64,000 nucleotides of DNA from Plecoglossus altivelis (taxonomy: Eukaryota; Chordata; Actinopteri; Osmeriformes; Plecoglossidae). Both the position numbers and the translations under genes were made by a program. Location: NCBI GenBank assembly GCA_036571765.1, contig BROE01000005.1:500294-564293 (forward strand). The letters run 5' to 3'. The notes beneath the pieces were generated by a model, which saw only the letters and a program-made list of their open reading frames with translations, did no database searches and was not told the origin of the DNA. Positions 47,669-59,170 of the stretch are shown here, one piece after another; position 1 is the stretch's first letter, and the number at the start of each line of letters is the position of its first letter.

Positions 47669-50600
47669 ACGCTTTGACCCTTCCAAGGACTCTGGACGAT
47701 CAATATACTAAGCAAACACATGATGAATACATTCCAACAGTCTCTGTCTCTCTGTTTGGGTCTCTCTCTGTCTCTCTATTGCTGTTTGTCTCTCTCTCCT
47801 CTCTCTGTCTCTCTATTGCTCTGTCTCCCTATTGCTCTGTCTCTCTATTGCTCTGTCTCTGTCTCTCCTCTCTCTCTGCTGCTGCTCCAGAGACAAAGGC
47901 AGAGTTGGAGGTCCTGATAGAAGATATAAAGACGTTTGCCAACAATGTCCGTTCCAAGTTAAAGGGTGAGTCAGTGAACTATCTCTCTCTGTCTGTCTCT
48001 CTGTCTGCCTCTCTGACTCTCTCTGTCTGTCTCTCTGTCTGCCTCTCTGCCTCTCTCTGTCTGTCTCTCTGTCTGCCTCTCTGACTCTCTCTGTCTGTCT
48101 CTCTGACTCTCTCTGTCTGTCTCTCTGTCTGTCTCTCTGTCTGCCTCTCTGACTCTCTCTGTCTGTCTCTCTGTCTGTCTCTCTGTCTGTCTCTCTGACT
48201 CTCTCTGTCTGTCTCTCTGACTCTCTCTCTGTCTGCCTCTCTCTCTGTCTGTCTCTCTGTCTGTCTCTCTGACTCTCTCTGTCTGTCTCTCTGACTCTCT
48301 CTCTGTCTGCCTCTCTCTCTCTCTGTCTCTCTGTCTGTCTCTCTGTCTGTCTCTCTGACTCTCTCTGTCTGTCTCTCTGACTCTCTCTGACTCTCTCTGT
48401 CTACATGGATGACCGGGTGACAGAGACACGCAGGTTGTTGGTGCATTTAATTTGAGGTATGCTAAACACAGGCGGTCTGAATATATGTGTGCGTGCGTGC
48501 ATGTGTGTGCGTCTTCAGGTGTCCAGCAGAGAATTGAGCAGGAAGAGGATCAGTTCCTCTCTTCTGCCCACCTGAGGATCCGCAAGACACAGGTGAGAGG
48601 GAGGATAGAGAGGGGGGAGGGAGGATAGAGAGGGGGAGGGAGGATAGAGAGGGGGCGGGAGGATAGAGAGGGGGCGGGAGGATAGAGAGGGGGCGGGAGG
48701 GAGGGAGAGAGTCTAAGAAAGAGAGACATAATGACTTCAGTCCTCTCCTTCTCTCTCTTATCATGACATCTTTCTTTGACTATGTAGACAGGAAGTGAGG
48801 TCATGCTGATGTGGTCTATGTGCCTCCCTGCAGCACTCCATGCTGACTCGTACATTTGTGGAAGTGATGTCAGAGTACAACGCCACGCAGTCTGACTATC
48901 GGGAGCGCTGCAAGGACCGTATCCAGAGACAGCTGGAGATCAGTGAGCACTGCAACACAGCACTGCACTGCAGCACAGCACTGTACAGCACTGTACAGCA
49001 CAACACAGCACTACACTGCACTGCAGCACAGCACTGTACAGCACTGTACAGCACAACACAGCACTACAGCACTGCAACACAGCACAACACTGCACTGCAG
49101 CTCAGCACTGTACAGCACTGTACAGCACTGTACAGCACAACACAGCACAACACAGCACTAAAGCACTGCACTGCAACACAGCACTGCACCGTACAGCACA
49201 GCACAGCACTGTACAACACAGCACTTCTCAACAAAGCACAGCACATCTGGGGCTACAGTAGCTGTGCTGGGAGGAGAGAGTGAGACTCACACTGACCCGA
49301 GGTCTAGGTTACGGAGCATGTCCTGTTCTTCATCTGGTCCTCAAAATCTGATGAATCATACATTCGTTCCGCTCGCTTCCTAGCAATCTGCGCGTACTTA
49401 CGTCCCCTACGCTGTGTGTGTGCAGGTCGCTGTGTCCGCTGCATCGTGTGGATGTAGTCTTTCCGTGTGTCCGCTCGCTCGTGGCTCGCCTTTCAGCCGG
49501 GCAGGAGTACGACCCCACCATATGACGCCAAACTTCTCAAATAGAGACCCCCACCATGCTAGTCGACGAGTCCAATGATAAAAGCCCAAGCAAGCCCAAA
49601 TTCTTACACGTGCTTCAACGGAGTCAGGACACTCTCATCACTTGCTTACATCCTACCTCAATAGCCCCCTATCTACCTGCACCTCTCTCATCCTTCTAGG
49701 TGCTACTCTACTCACACTTCAACAAATCTCATACTCGATACACTCATCCTAATCTCTCTCCTTCATCATCCTTCTCTCTCTTCACCTCCACTCCCTCCCC
49801 TTCCCCCTCCCTCCCTCCCCACAAATAAACCAACACAACCCCCACCACCCACCTCCCTACAAAAACTAACTGTCCAACCACAAACCAAACACGAACCTCT
49901 CCCCATCTCCTCTCCCCACCTACCCTCCCCCCCCCTCAGTCCCCCTCACCTCCTCCCTCCCTTCCCCCCTCCCTCTCCCTCCCTCCCCCCCCCCCCTCCC
50001 AGTAAGCCGCCTCTATCGCACCATCCTCACCCTCCCTACACCCCTGACCAACCCTCCTCACTAATCACACCTCCGTCCTAACAGCTGCCCCCCTCCCCCA
50101 TCCTCCCTCCCTCCCTCCTCAGATGGTGTTAGGCTCCATCTCAGAGCAGGTGCTGAGTGAGATTGAGACGAGGTGCACAGACATCATCAAGCTGGAGAGC
50201 AGCATCAGAGAGATGCATGACATGTTCATGGACATGGCCATGCTGGTGGAGAACCAGGTGAGGAACACACTCACTGTTTGTGTGTTAGAGGTGTGTGTTA
50301 CAAATGTGTGTGTTAGAGGTGTGTGTCTGCGTGTGTGTGTGTGTGTGTCTAGGGGGCGCTGGTGGACAGCATAGAGCACAGTGTTCTGGGGGCTCATGAA
50401 TACGTGGAGCAGGCCAGAGAAAATACCAACGCTGCCACCAAGATCAAGACAGGCAGCAAGTGGGTGAGATACACTCACTCTACTCTCTACTCTCTACTCA
50501 CTCTACTCTCTACTCACTCTACTCTCTACTCTCTCTACTCTCTACTCACTCTACTCTCTACTCTCTCTACTCTCTACTCACTCTACTCTCTACTCACTCT

Positions 50601-52265
50601 ACTCTCTACTCACTCTACTCTCTACTCTCTCTACTCTCTCTTTACTATACTCACTCTACTCTCTACTCTCTCTTTACTATACTCTCTCTCTCTACTCTCT
50701 CTTTACTATACTCACTCTACTCTCTACTCTCTCTTTACTATACTCTCTACTCACTCTACTCTCTACTCACTCTACTCTCTACTCACTCTACTCTCTACTC
50801 TCTCTACACTCTGCTCTCTACTCACTCTACTCTCTACTCTCTACTCTCTACACTCTGCTCTCTTTACTCTACTCTCTACTCTCTCTTTACTATACTCTCT
50901 CTACACTCTCTACTCTCTCTACTCTCTACTCTCTCTACACTCTCTACTCTCTCTACTCTCTACTCTCTCTTTACTCTCTACTCTCTACTCACTCTACTCT
51001 CTCTACTCTCTCTACACTCTCTACTCTCTACTCTCTCTCTTTACTCTCTTCTCTCTCTACTCTCACTCTACTCTCACTCTACGCTCTCTACTCTCTACTC
51101 TCTCTTCTCTCTCTTCTCTTACACTACCCTCTCTCTACTCTCTCTACTCTCTCTACACTCTCTACTCTCTCTTCTCTCTCTACTCTCTACTCTCTCTTCA
51201 CTCTACTCTCTCTCTACTCTCTCTACACTCTCTACTCTCTCTTCTCTCTCTCTCCTCTTCTCTCTCTACGCTCTCTTCTCTTTCTACACTCTCTACTCTC
51301 TCTCTTCTCTCTCTCTACTCTCTCTAGTCTACTCTCTCTACTCTCTCTAGTCTACTCTCTCTTCTTTCTCTACTCTCTCTTCTGTTTCTACTCTTTCTTC
51401 TCTCTGTCTCCTTCCTTCCCCATCCTTCTTCTGCCTCTGCATGTTGTGTCTGGTGTCTGACAGCAGAAAGATCAGTCAACATGTTTGATTGAACCCCCCA
51501 AACCCAAGTGGAGTAACCCTGACACCCTATGGTGGCCACAGGAACGTCTCAGTTCTGTTGTATCTCAGGCGTTCCTGTTACTAAGGAACCAGGGAATCTT
51601 TAATGATGGAGGAAGGATTGGCCAGCTTACACTGATAGTATTTCTCTTACTTATTCACTTATCCTTTTTCCCTCCTCTTTTCCTCTTCATCCATTTTGTG
51701 CCTCTCTTTCCTGTTTACTGTTTTCTCTGTGGCTTCCTCTTCTCTCTCCCTTTCTCCCTTTCTCTCCCTCTCTCCCTTACTCTCCCTTTCTCCCTTTCTC
51801 TCCCTCTCTCCCTTTCTCTCCGTCTCTCCCTTTCTCTGCCTCTCTCCCTTTCTCTCCCTCTCTCCCTTTCTCTCCCTCTCTACCTTTCTCTGCCTCTCTC
51901 CCTTTCTCTCCCTCTCTCCCTTTCTCTCCCTCTCTACCTTTCTCTGCCTCTCTCCGTTTCTCTCCCTCTCTACCTTTCTCTCCCACTCTCCCTCTCTCCC
52001 TTTCTCTCCCTCTCTCTCCCTCTTTTCATCTCTCTCTCCCTCTCTACCTTTCTCTTCCTCTCTACCTTTCTCTCCCTCTCTCCCTTTCTCTCCCTCTTTT
52101 CGTCCCTCTCTCCCCCACTCAGACATTCATTCCCCTCCTCTCTCCATCTTCTCCTCTCTCCATCTTCCCCTCTCCCCATCCCCTGATCAGAAAAAGATCC
52201 TGATCGTGGTGTGTGTCATCATCTCCCTGATCCTCATCGTCTCTCTGGCTGTGGGGCTCAGTTAG
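45522..52265 (+). CDS. stx1a: Syntaxin-1-type t-SNARE (stx1a-like), one expected exon not found
   Basis: Syntaxin-1 is the plasma-membrane SNARE for regulated exocytosis. Exons: 45522-45551, 46223-46306, 47077-47170 (tentative), 47891-47965, 48519-48592, 48834-48942, 50123-50257, 50353-50463, 52191-52265. Their lengths (30, 84, 94, 75, 74, 109, 135, 111, 75) track the mammalian STX1A pattern closely as I recall it. It starts MKDRTQEIRD, then a run of ten Glu and DLMEQFFEQ. The Habc region contains LRIRKTQHSMLTRTFVEVMS and EYNATQSDYRERCKDRIQRQ. The SNARE motif runs from SEQVLSEIETRC through MHDMFMDMAMLVENQG, whose glutamine is the Q-SNARE zero-layer region. The tail anchor KKILIVVCVIISLILIVSLA ends in GLS. 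The 74-nt exon for the linker before the SNARE motif should lie in 48943-50122 but is not readable. Without it the frame breaks. The paralogue choice rests on exon lengths and adjacency to bud23. Confidence 0.82.
46480..47560. other. Anomalous purine-rich stretch in the syntaxin gene
   Basis: After a gggagggaggg tract (46485-46570) the sequence is a G/A-rich mixture unlike flanking introns, up to about 47550. It holds the tentative 94-nt exon 47077-47170 (reading VEE, then EIRQKLEKL), whose phase fits both neighbours. The sequence could be diverged or of low quality. Confidence 0.4.
47618..47666. repeat. (GT)n microsatellite
   Basis: Uninterrupted gt run in the syntaxin intron, followed by a ctgtctctctattgct repeat at 47740-47880. 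Confidence 0.95.
47984..48402. repeat. ctctgtctgtctctctgtct repeat after a syntaxin donor
   Basis: About 420 bp of (CTGT/CTCT) units starting 18 bases into the intron after exon 47891-47965. Confidence 0.93.
48593..48715. repeat. gggaggatagagaggggg repeat starting at a donor
   Basis: The donor gtgagagggaggatagagag of exon 48519-48592 already holds the unit. About six copies follow. Confidence 0.88.
48943..49240. repeat. acagcactgtacagcac repeat starting at a donor
   Basis: The intron begins gtgagcactgcaacacagca. About 290 bp of cagcactg/acagcac units follow without a gap. Confidence 0.92.
49270..50110. other. Anomalous C-rich stretch where a syntaxin exon is expected
   Basis: 49330-49600 is unique sequence with no open syntaxin-like frame. 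49620-50110 becomes almost purine-poor, with long irregular C runs. A 74-nt exon with the linker before the SNARE motif should lie here. Missing or corrupted assembly sequence is the simplest explanation. Confidence 0.45.
50464..51395. repeat. ctctactctctactcactc satellite starting at a donor
   Basis: About 930 bp of actctctactctctctact units. The donor of exon 50353-50463 reads gtgagatacactcactctac, so the array begins about 10 bases inside the intron. Very long Leu/Ser/Tyr frames over it are artefacts. Confidence 0.95.
51735..52115. repeat. ctccctctctccctttctct repeat
   Basis: A pyrimidine repeat in the last syntaxin intron, about 30 units. Confidence 0.93.
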
Positions 52266-52604
52266 AACCCCTACACCTCCAAGCCTGCAGGGGGCACCAC
52301 CACACATGCAGTCTGAGGGGGGAGCTTCATCTACCACTGAGCTACACATCTCCTCAGTCGTGTCTGCTGACAGTACAGTGCGTGGTGCTGACTGTACTCT
52401 GGGCAGGATCAAGGAACAGCCTCTATTGATGAGACACCTTTAAAGATGCCCCAAAGGCATACAGACATGCTCTGCTGACCTCTGACCTCTGACACAGCTG
52501 ACAGCATGTTGGGACTTTTGTGTTTCTGATGTCACTTCCTGTCAGGTGATTTACTTGTTTTTAAAATGCTGCATGCTGGCATTTGTATTTACATGTCAAT
52601 GATT

Positions 52605-53225
52605 TCTCTCGCCTCTCTCCAGCTCCTCTCTCCATCCCCTCCTCTCTCCATCTCCTCCTCTCTCTCCAGCTCCTCCTCTCTCCATCACCTCCTCTCTCCA
52701 TCACCTCCTCTTTCTCCAGCTCCTCCTCTCTCCATCACCTCCTCTCTCTCCATCACCTCTTCTCTTCAGCTCCTCCTCTCTCTCCATCACCTCCTCTCTT
52801 CATCACCTCCTCTCTCCATCACTTCCTCTCTCTCCATCACGTCCCCTCTCCAGCTCCCCCTCTCTCCATCACCTCCTCTCTCTCCATCAGCTCCTCTCTC
52901 CAGCTCCTCCTCTCTCCATCACCTCCTCTCTCCAGCTCCTCCTCTCTCCATCACCTCCTCTCTCTCCATCACCTCCTCTCTCTCCATCACCTCCTCTCTC
53001 CATCACCTCCTCTCTCTCCATCACCTCCCCTCTCCAGCTCCTCCTCTCTCCATCACCTCCTCTCTCTCCATCAGCTCCTCTCTCCAGCTCCTCCTCTCTC
53101 CAGCTCCTCCTCTCTCCATCACCTCCTCCTCTCTCCAGCTCCTCCTCTCTCCATCACCTCCTCTCTCTCCAGCGCCTCTTCTCTCCATCACCTCCTCTCT
53201 CCAGCGCCTCCTCTCTCTCCGGCAT
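52605..53225. repeat. Minisatellite of ctctctccatcacctcctct type
   Basis: About 35 units alternating ccatcacctcctctct and ccagctcctcctctct, probably in the syntaxin 3' UTR or just beyond. It is followed by three copies of agtccatctttcagaaggac (about 53247-53315). Confidence 0.93.
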
Positions 53226-53752
53226 AAATCCTATTCCTGTCCAGAAGTCCATCTTTCAGAAGGACACCTACAGTCCATCTTTCAGAAGGACACCTGACAG
53301 TCCATCTTTCAGAAGGACTTGTGCCACTCTTGTTCTGGAGGTAGTGTCTTGGTCTCTTCTCTCGCCAGGTTTGAACACAGACGATGTTTCATGTAGTTTC
53401 TTTAGAGGCATCATTAAGAAGGGTTACTACCATGCACGGTTTTGCCACCTTTGATCATGACGATGGTGAAATCTATATAGCCAATTGGCAAAAGAACTGC
53501 CCACTGTATTGACTGCTGTACTGCTGTACTGTCCCACTGTAGTGACACTTCATAAATCCTAGTAAGCTGCATAGATTCATTTAGGTGTATTGCCAACAAG
53601 CACAATTTTGAAAAAGCATTTACACCACTAATTTCTTTAAAAGTTGTAAACTATTAAGAACCAAACAAGACAGATAAACCACCTATCAAAATAACATTGC
53701 TGTTATCAGGACCAGGATTGCTGAGTTTAACACAGACGTTTGACTGAAAAGA

Positions 53753-53758
53753 TTTATT
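53753..53758 (-). terminator. Candidate poly(A) signal for the caspase gene
   Basis: Minus-strand AATAAA, about 530 bases after the caspase stop codon. No closer canonical hexamer was seen. Confidence 0.35.
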
Positions 53759-53924
53759 TTGGAGAAACATATGTCTGCATATACAATCTGTAAGTTCAAA
53801 AATATATTGTATCCCTTTTACCAAGTCATTACCAGATTCAAGATCATGCATGACCTTGCATGAGTGAAAGAGGGATGTTCCATAAAAAAAGAAATCACAA
53901 TGTTTTAAAAGTGTTATATGATAT

Positions 53925-53931
53925 ATATGTA

Positions 53932-53990
<59 letters not shown>

Positions 53991-54075
53991 TGTAATGTGC
54001 ATACATATATAGTATATATATACATATTCTATATATATTCTATCTATCTATAGATAGATAGATAGATAGATAGAA
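53925..54075. repeat. (TA)n plus inverted tctatctatc/tagatagatag repeat
   Basis: About 70 bp of (TA)n/(TATG)n is followed by tctatctatctatagataga, a perfect inverted tetranucleotide repeat. Confidence 0.92.
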
Positions 54076-54212
54076 TGTACATTATAATGTATAATAAATG
54101 ATATTGTAATATACCGTCACATTCACTCCAATGTTGTAAACAATAAATGTTATGTATAATGTTTAACGTGTAATGTACCTAAAACGCACCTGATACACTG
54201 AACAATGTAATC

Positions 54213-54283
54213 ACTTATAACTGAGTGGTTAAAACATTGTACTGCACATCAAGAGGTCCCAGGTTCAAATCTCCCTGTGGATC
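54213..54283 (+). ncRNA. tRNA-like sequence, probably degenerate
   Basis: The plus strand has ctgagtggttaaaacattgt (A-box-like, with the GAGTGGTTAA D-loop pattern) and 40 bases later ccaggttcaaatctccct, a good Pol III B box. It begins about 6-75 bases beyond the caspase stop codon, antisense to that gene. No clean acceptor stem is seen. Confidence 0.5.
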
Positions 54284-54288
54284 TGAAG

Positions 54289-57200
54289 TCAGAGGCCAGG
54301 AAACAGGTAAAACGGCTTCACCAGAGTGCACCTGTCTATGGTTGCCATCTGACACTTGTTATATTCTTTGTCTTCAAACCGTCTCATAACCTTCGGGGAT
54401 TAAAACAGAAAGACGTTAGATTAGATGTAAAACTACCACTGATGTTACCTGGTCATTAAAACACACCTGGACATGATACATGAAGTTTACATCAACAACC
54501 ATGTAGCTACATAGCAACACTTTACATGAAAGTTCATAGCAATACCCGCTGTCTGTTCTGAAAGCACGTTTTGTGTTTATGTCACCCTGCAGCCCTTTGA
54601 AAGCTCGTGTTTGTTTCGGTTCAGGTCCAAATGCAGAGTGTGATGCTGACTTCAAACACTCCTGTGTGTGATCTGCAGATATGTAGTATGTATTGTCTAA
54701 TATTTGTTAACTTAATGTGTTTGTTTCTTAATGTGTTAAGGTGCGGAACTTGCATCAGGATACTTACTCGGGTGAACAGTTCAGAGATGTGTTCATCACA
54801 GGCGTATGTGTTGAAAATCTCCACGATGTACTGGATCATTAAGGAGCCCTGTATCTTGTGTCTGAAGGATATTGTATCTGGGGACCACAGAAGATGTAGA
54901 GAGTTACTTCATGCCTGCACAACTGTAAAGGCGTCTCTAGTTACAAAGGCTGCACAAAGCAATAGGAAACATAGAGAAGGGGTGAAGTGGGAACCTGGAG
55001 TGCTGGACAAGATGGAAATGAAATCCTTTTCTTTGTGTTGCTTCATAGTGTCCTCCTCCAGATCTTGACCGGACACAGGCACTGCGTCCTCCTCCAGATC
55101 TTGACCGGACACAGACACTGCATCGGAGACCAGCACGGAGCCCTCTTTGTCTGGAAAATAGTCAAACACATGTTTAAGATTAACTTTTCTACGGGGAACA
55201 AGATAAGTCATTGTGCTGCTGTGGTCATGTAGGTCAGTACACTTTACTATCACAGTGATTTCACTGTTTCACCAGATGAGAGATGAGAGTTTGTGTTGAG
55301 GAATGACCAGACTAAGACACCAATTATCCTGTTTGGGTCACCCAGACCCTCACACCAACCTCCTCGACAGGCCTGGATGATGATGACTTTGGGTTTGTTC
55401 TGCAGGTCTTTGCAGTGCTCCGTGTTCAGGTGTGTGAAAATTTTGTTGACAGGAAACATGTCTTGTTGACCTGCGTTTTCGTTGTGGTTGACACCCAGGA
55501 TATGTCCCAGCTTCCCGTGAGACATGATGACCACGAAGGTGCTGTCTGCTGTACTGTGCTCTCTGCGCTGGGAGAACTGCCTGATCGCATCATCCATTTG
55601 CTTCAAGGAACACAGACCCCAGATCAGTACACAGAGCCTAGATCAGTACACAGTCTAGAGATCAGTACACAGACCCTGGATCAGTACACAGTCTAGAGAT
55701 CAGTACACATAGCCTGGTCCTCATGCATTTGAATTGTTTAAGTCATCAATCTTTTAAAGTCTGTTTAAAGCTCTGTTATAACTGCAGGTTACCTGTCCTG
55801 AAAGCTCTGTTATAACTGCAGGTTACCTGTCCTGAAAGCTCTGTTATAACTGCAGGTTACCTGTCCTGAAAGCTCTGTTTGAACTGCAGGTTACCTGTCC
55901 TGAAAGCTCTGTTTGAACTGCAGGTTACCTGTCCTGAAAGGTTCCTTAGCTTGACCACCTTGTAGTCCAGCGCTCGGAGCAGAACCTCCATGTTCTCCTC
56001 GTCCTTCTCAGCACCGCGCCTCAACATCTGATCATCTGTAAACTCCATGTTGGTGATAAGCAGCGCCAGGCGAGTCCGAACATGCCGGTCCTTTGGCAGG
56101 TAAATCTAGTAGAACACAGCAACACTCTCACCTGATGGGCTGAACACCTGCATCGAGGAACTTTCTGCTTAAGACTAAACTGACCTGGTAAATGTTAAAA
56201 GGTAGTAGATCAGATTAATTATATACAAGTGAAGTGACGTATTGTCAAGTATGGACCCATACTCGAAACACAACACAACACGTTTCTAACAGTATTTGCA
56301 CAGGTCTTTTTTGTCGTTAAAATGTCTGCAAAGTACGTTTTGTGTAGCTATATGTTACACAAAATCTCCAAACTAAAGAGATGTGTCCTTGAAAACATAC
56401 TGCTTTTATTTAGACAAGATGTTTAACCGTCTAGAATACTGGCAAGTCATGTTCCAACCTCTTTACACTGAAGTATTTCAGCCTTGAACTCCTCCAAGCT
56501 GGGAATTAGGACAGATGATACTGGACGGGGCTGAGGCTTGGGCTGAGGCTGAGGCTGGGGCTGGGGCTGGAACTGGGGCTGAGGCTGGGGCTGAGGCGCT
56601 GAGTGGATAGAAAGAAAATGTGCACACCATTTACCAAAATACACAGATTTATTATTAAAACGGCACCAGTAAATTGTAAAGAAATGGAACTAGAAAGAAA
56701 GTAGAATTTCGTGAATGGAAATATATGCGTATTGAGTTTGGAAGTTATCTTAATTTACCTGGTTGGACTGGCAAACCCAGTTCATCGTGTAAGACTCCAT
56801 CTCTTCTCAATATAGAATCGATCATATGCTTGCTCGCACGATCGCCTTTCTTTCTGACTATGTCGATAAGGCAGCGCGCCTGGTCCCGCGTTACACGGTT
56901 TTCTTCCAGTATCTCCTCAGATTCTCCGGTGTTCAACACACCGGCATCCAGAAGATCATCCAGAAGACCTCTGATCACAGCCTTGGAGATTTTTTCTATG
57001 AACTTGGTTCGAACCCTGTTGAGTTCCGCTAGAGAAAACCATGTTTATACTAAGACCAAATACGGAAGTAGATACGTTTATGGACGTGCAAAAGATAACT
57101 ATTCAATGAAATTGTATATAGTTGTTCTTTTTAAAGGATAACATTTTTCTACATATATACTTTTCTATTTTCAGCAGAACCTCGTCTAAAACGGGCTATT

Positions 57201-57311
57201 TTTGAGGTTATATGTCTGATATGGCTAAACGGCTTCACGTTTTTAATGCACAAGTATTTGCTGTTCCGGGGGGTTAGATCATAGCATTCAAAATACAGGC
57301 TTACCTGCCAT
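54289..57311 (-). CDS. casp1: Caspase-1-like inflammatory caspase with N-terminal CARD
   Basis: Caspase-1 is the inflammasome cysteine protease that processes IL-1 family cytokines and gasdermin. Eight exons: 57311-57305, 57028-56759, 56598-56459, 56105-55929, 55600-55360, 55150-54995, 54877-54768, 54390-54289. They join in phase to 1203 nt, about 400 residues. Exon 2 is a CARD (KFIEKISKAVIRGLLDDLLD ... QARCLIDIVRKKGDRA). Exon 3 is a Gln-Pro-rich linker. The large subunit has RTRLALLITNMEF, the catalytic His in VVIMSHGKLG, and the catalytic Cys in the spliced motif QACRGD. The interdomain linker contains a duplicated 11-residue block. The small subunit has MIQYIVEIFNTYACDEHISE, and the protein ends FYLFPGL. 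All catalytic landmarks are present. Fish also have PYD-containing relatives, but the N-terminus here is a CARD. Confidence 0.94.
55782..55932 (-). repeat. 34-bp minisatellite seeded on a caspase splice donor
   Basis: The exon 56105-55929 ends tttcaggacag and the intron begins gtaacctgcag. Four further copies of aggacaggtaacctgcag plus an aacagagctt-type block follow at about 34-base spacing. Each copy carries the same donor. Confidence 0.92.
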
Positions 57312-57904
57312 TCTCTAGACAGTCCTGTCCTATCACGCAAGCGGTGTCCTGCAGTCACAACTTTGTTCCGGGTTTACAATCTGTCTTCGTTATAATTCTG
57401 CAGTTTTCTTCCAATGCCTCTTTCCCATGGAACCTGTCATATATCACACATCAAATTGGTCCATTTGCGATATTTTGCTGGATATTTATATTTAAAATAT
57501 TGCGATATTTTGCTCGTTGGACTTTGACAAGGTGCGTTGGACTAGTCATAAAATTGGACATTTTGAAATTAACCCAAAAATGGCACGCGGCAAAATATCT
57601 ACGTCTCGGATAGTGGGCTCCGTCCAAAGGGAGCGTATTAAACGAGTACACATTTTTGTATCTTTTAGACCCAAAGGTTGAATATTGAATAGAGTAGAAA
57701 ACATTTTTCATATATTCATATAGGCTAATTGATATTTATAGATGTCGTTATTGTTATTATACATACTTTCGTTTTTAGTTTCAGTACTCTCCGGTGTGAA
57801 CTTCTGAGCGTTCCTGGCTGAAGATTTGTAGCCGATGCGGAAGTTGTGGTGCAATATATATGTATTTTCAGAGCTGCGGTTTGAGAGAAGTTCAGTGGAA
57901 GAAG
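57312..57904. other. Unique sequence upstream of casp1
   Basis: Presumed casp1 promoter and 5' UTR region. No clear TATA box or other site could be assigned. Confidence 0.35.
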
Positions 57905-58405
57905 TCAAGTCATGTCAAGTTGTGCTTTATTGTCATTCCGCTAATTGCGGGGGCATACAGTGGAACGAAATGTCGTGCCTCACAGAACCACGGTGCTACA
58001 TAAATACAGGCATACAGTAGTCAAGTAAATATATATATAATATTCCTATACATAAACAAAAAAATACAAACTATACGAATTCTATAAGATTAATACTGTA
58101 CGTGTGCAAAGAGTACTGTACATGTGCTAAGGTTATGAGCATGTAAACATACATATATTACCGATTGACTAGTGCAGTGAAAAGTGACTAGTGCAAGTTC
58201 CATATGTTTCAGGTGGTATGGGGTTTGTATGGGGAGTCAGAGAGGGGCGGGGTGATTTAAGCTCAGGGCTCTCACAGCCTGGGGGAAAAAGCTGTTGAGC
58301 AGTCTGGCAGAGCGGGCTCTGATGCTCCGGTACCGTCTACCGGATGGTAGGAGCTGGAAGAGACTGTGGGAGGGGCGTGTGGGGTCAGACGTGCAGATCG
58401 CTGGC
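57905..58405. mobile_element. Interspersed repeat of a family I recall as common in fish genomes, class uncertain
   Basis: The segment has a block tttattgtcattccg near 57928 and a distinctive block with gctgttgagcagtctggcag, gatgctccggtaccg and ccggatggtaggagctg (58290-58360). I recall this arrangement from many fish loci as a dispersed, non-coding repeat. Ends and target duplication were not resolved, so the class (SINE, LINE tail or DNA element) is open. Confidence 0.45.
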
Positions 58406-58899
58406 CATTTAAAGTCAACCTACAAACACATGCAAGAACAGACGTTTTAATGAAACGCATTTACGATAAAAAAACTTTTGATGACACAAGTTAACATCAC
58501 GTTAAGATCAGTTGTAGTTTATAGGCCTACGTATCTGATTGGTTCGTAGTTTGTGAAAACGTGTGTATATATACAGTATGCCACAGGCAATCACCTTACT
58601 TGGACAGGACGAGCGGTTTCTGCCCAAAATGTAGGCTGGATGAGAATAGGACTTTGCCACACATCTTGACGATTTTTCCAGAAAGAAGAATATTGTGAAT
58701 ATTTTAGCCTTAGCCTATATTTAAATTGAAGGCTAATGTTGGCTTGAATCAGACCCCAAGTTCAAATGCAGTTTACATGCAAACCACAAACCTGTTCTAC
58801 CATTCAAATATTCAGTTCTATTGGTTAATCTTTGGTTTTTGGTCGTAAAGTTATCAATAAATACGTTACTGCTTGTTTTGATGCTTCATTGAGATGGAT

Positions 58900-59170
58900 C
58901 AAATCATTATTCGTTTCTTTCACTTAGCGTTGATGTCCATGTAGTTGGGGTGTAGTACCGTGTGTGGGGCGGTAGATGGCGCTCTTGAATTAAGATCACA
59001 CAGAACAACACGGAAGTAAGTTTCACACCACCAACTACGTCAACAAACTCACTGACAGGCTGGCTGGCCCACCTAGTTAGCACATTAGCTTTCAAATGAC
59101 GGTGTGTGAAAGGAAATCCTTACAACACAAATATAAAACATCTTCGAGAGCTTTAGCTTGTTTGTGAAAG
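58900..59170 (+). promoter_or_regulatory. Candidate rabgef1 promoter and non-coding first exon
   Basis: A strong donor (tttgtgaaag followed by gtaagcgg) ends a possible 5' UTR exon at 59170. The preceding 250 bp are unique and moderately GC-rich. The exon would join the acceptor cggcag at about 59950. Support is from splice-site shape and position only. Confidence 0.4.

Noticed and set aside
50362..51350. Leu/Ser/Tyr-rich frames of about 300 codons
   Set aside because: Repeat translation after the true exon end at 50463. A consensus donor is present there.
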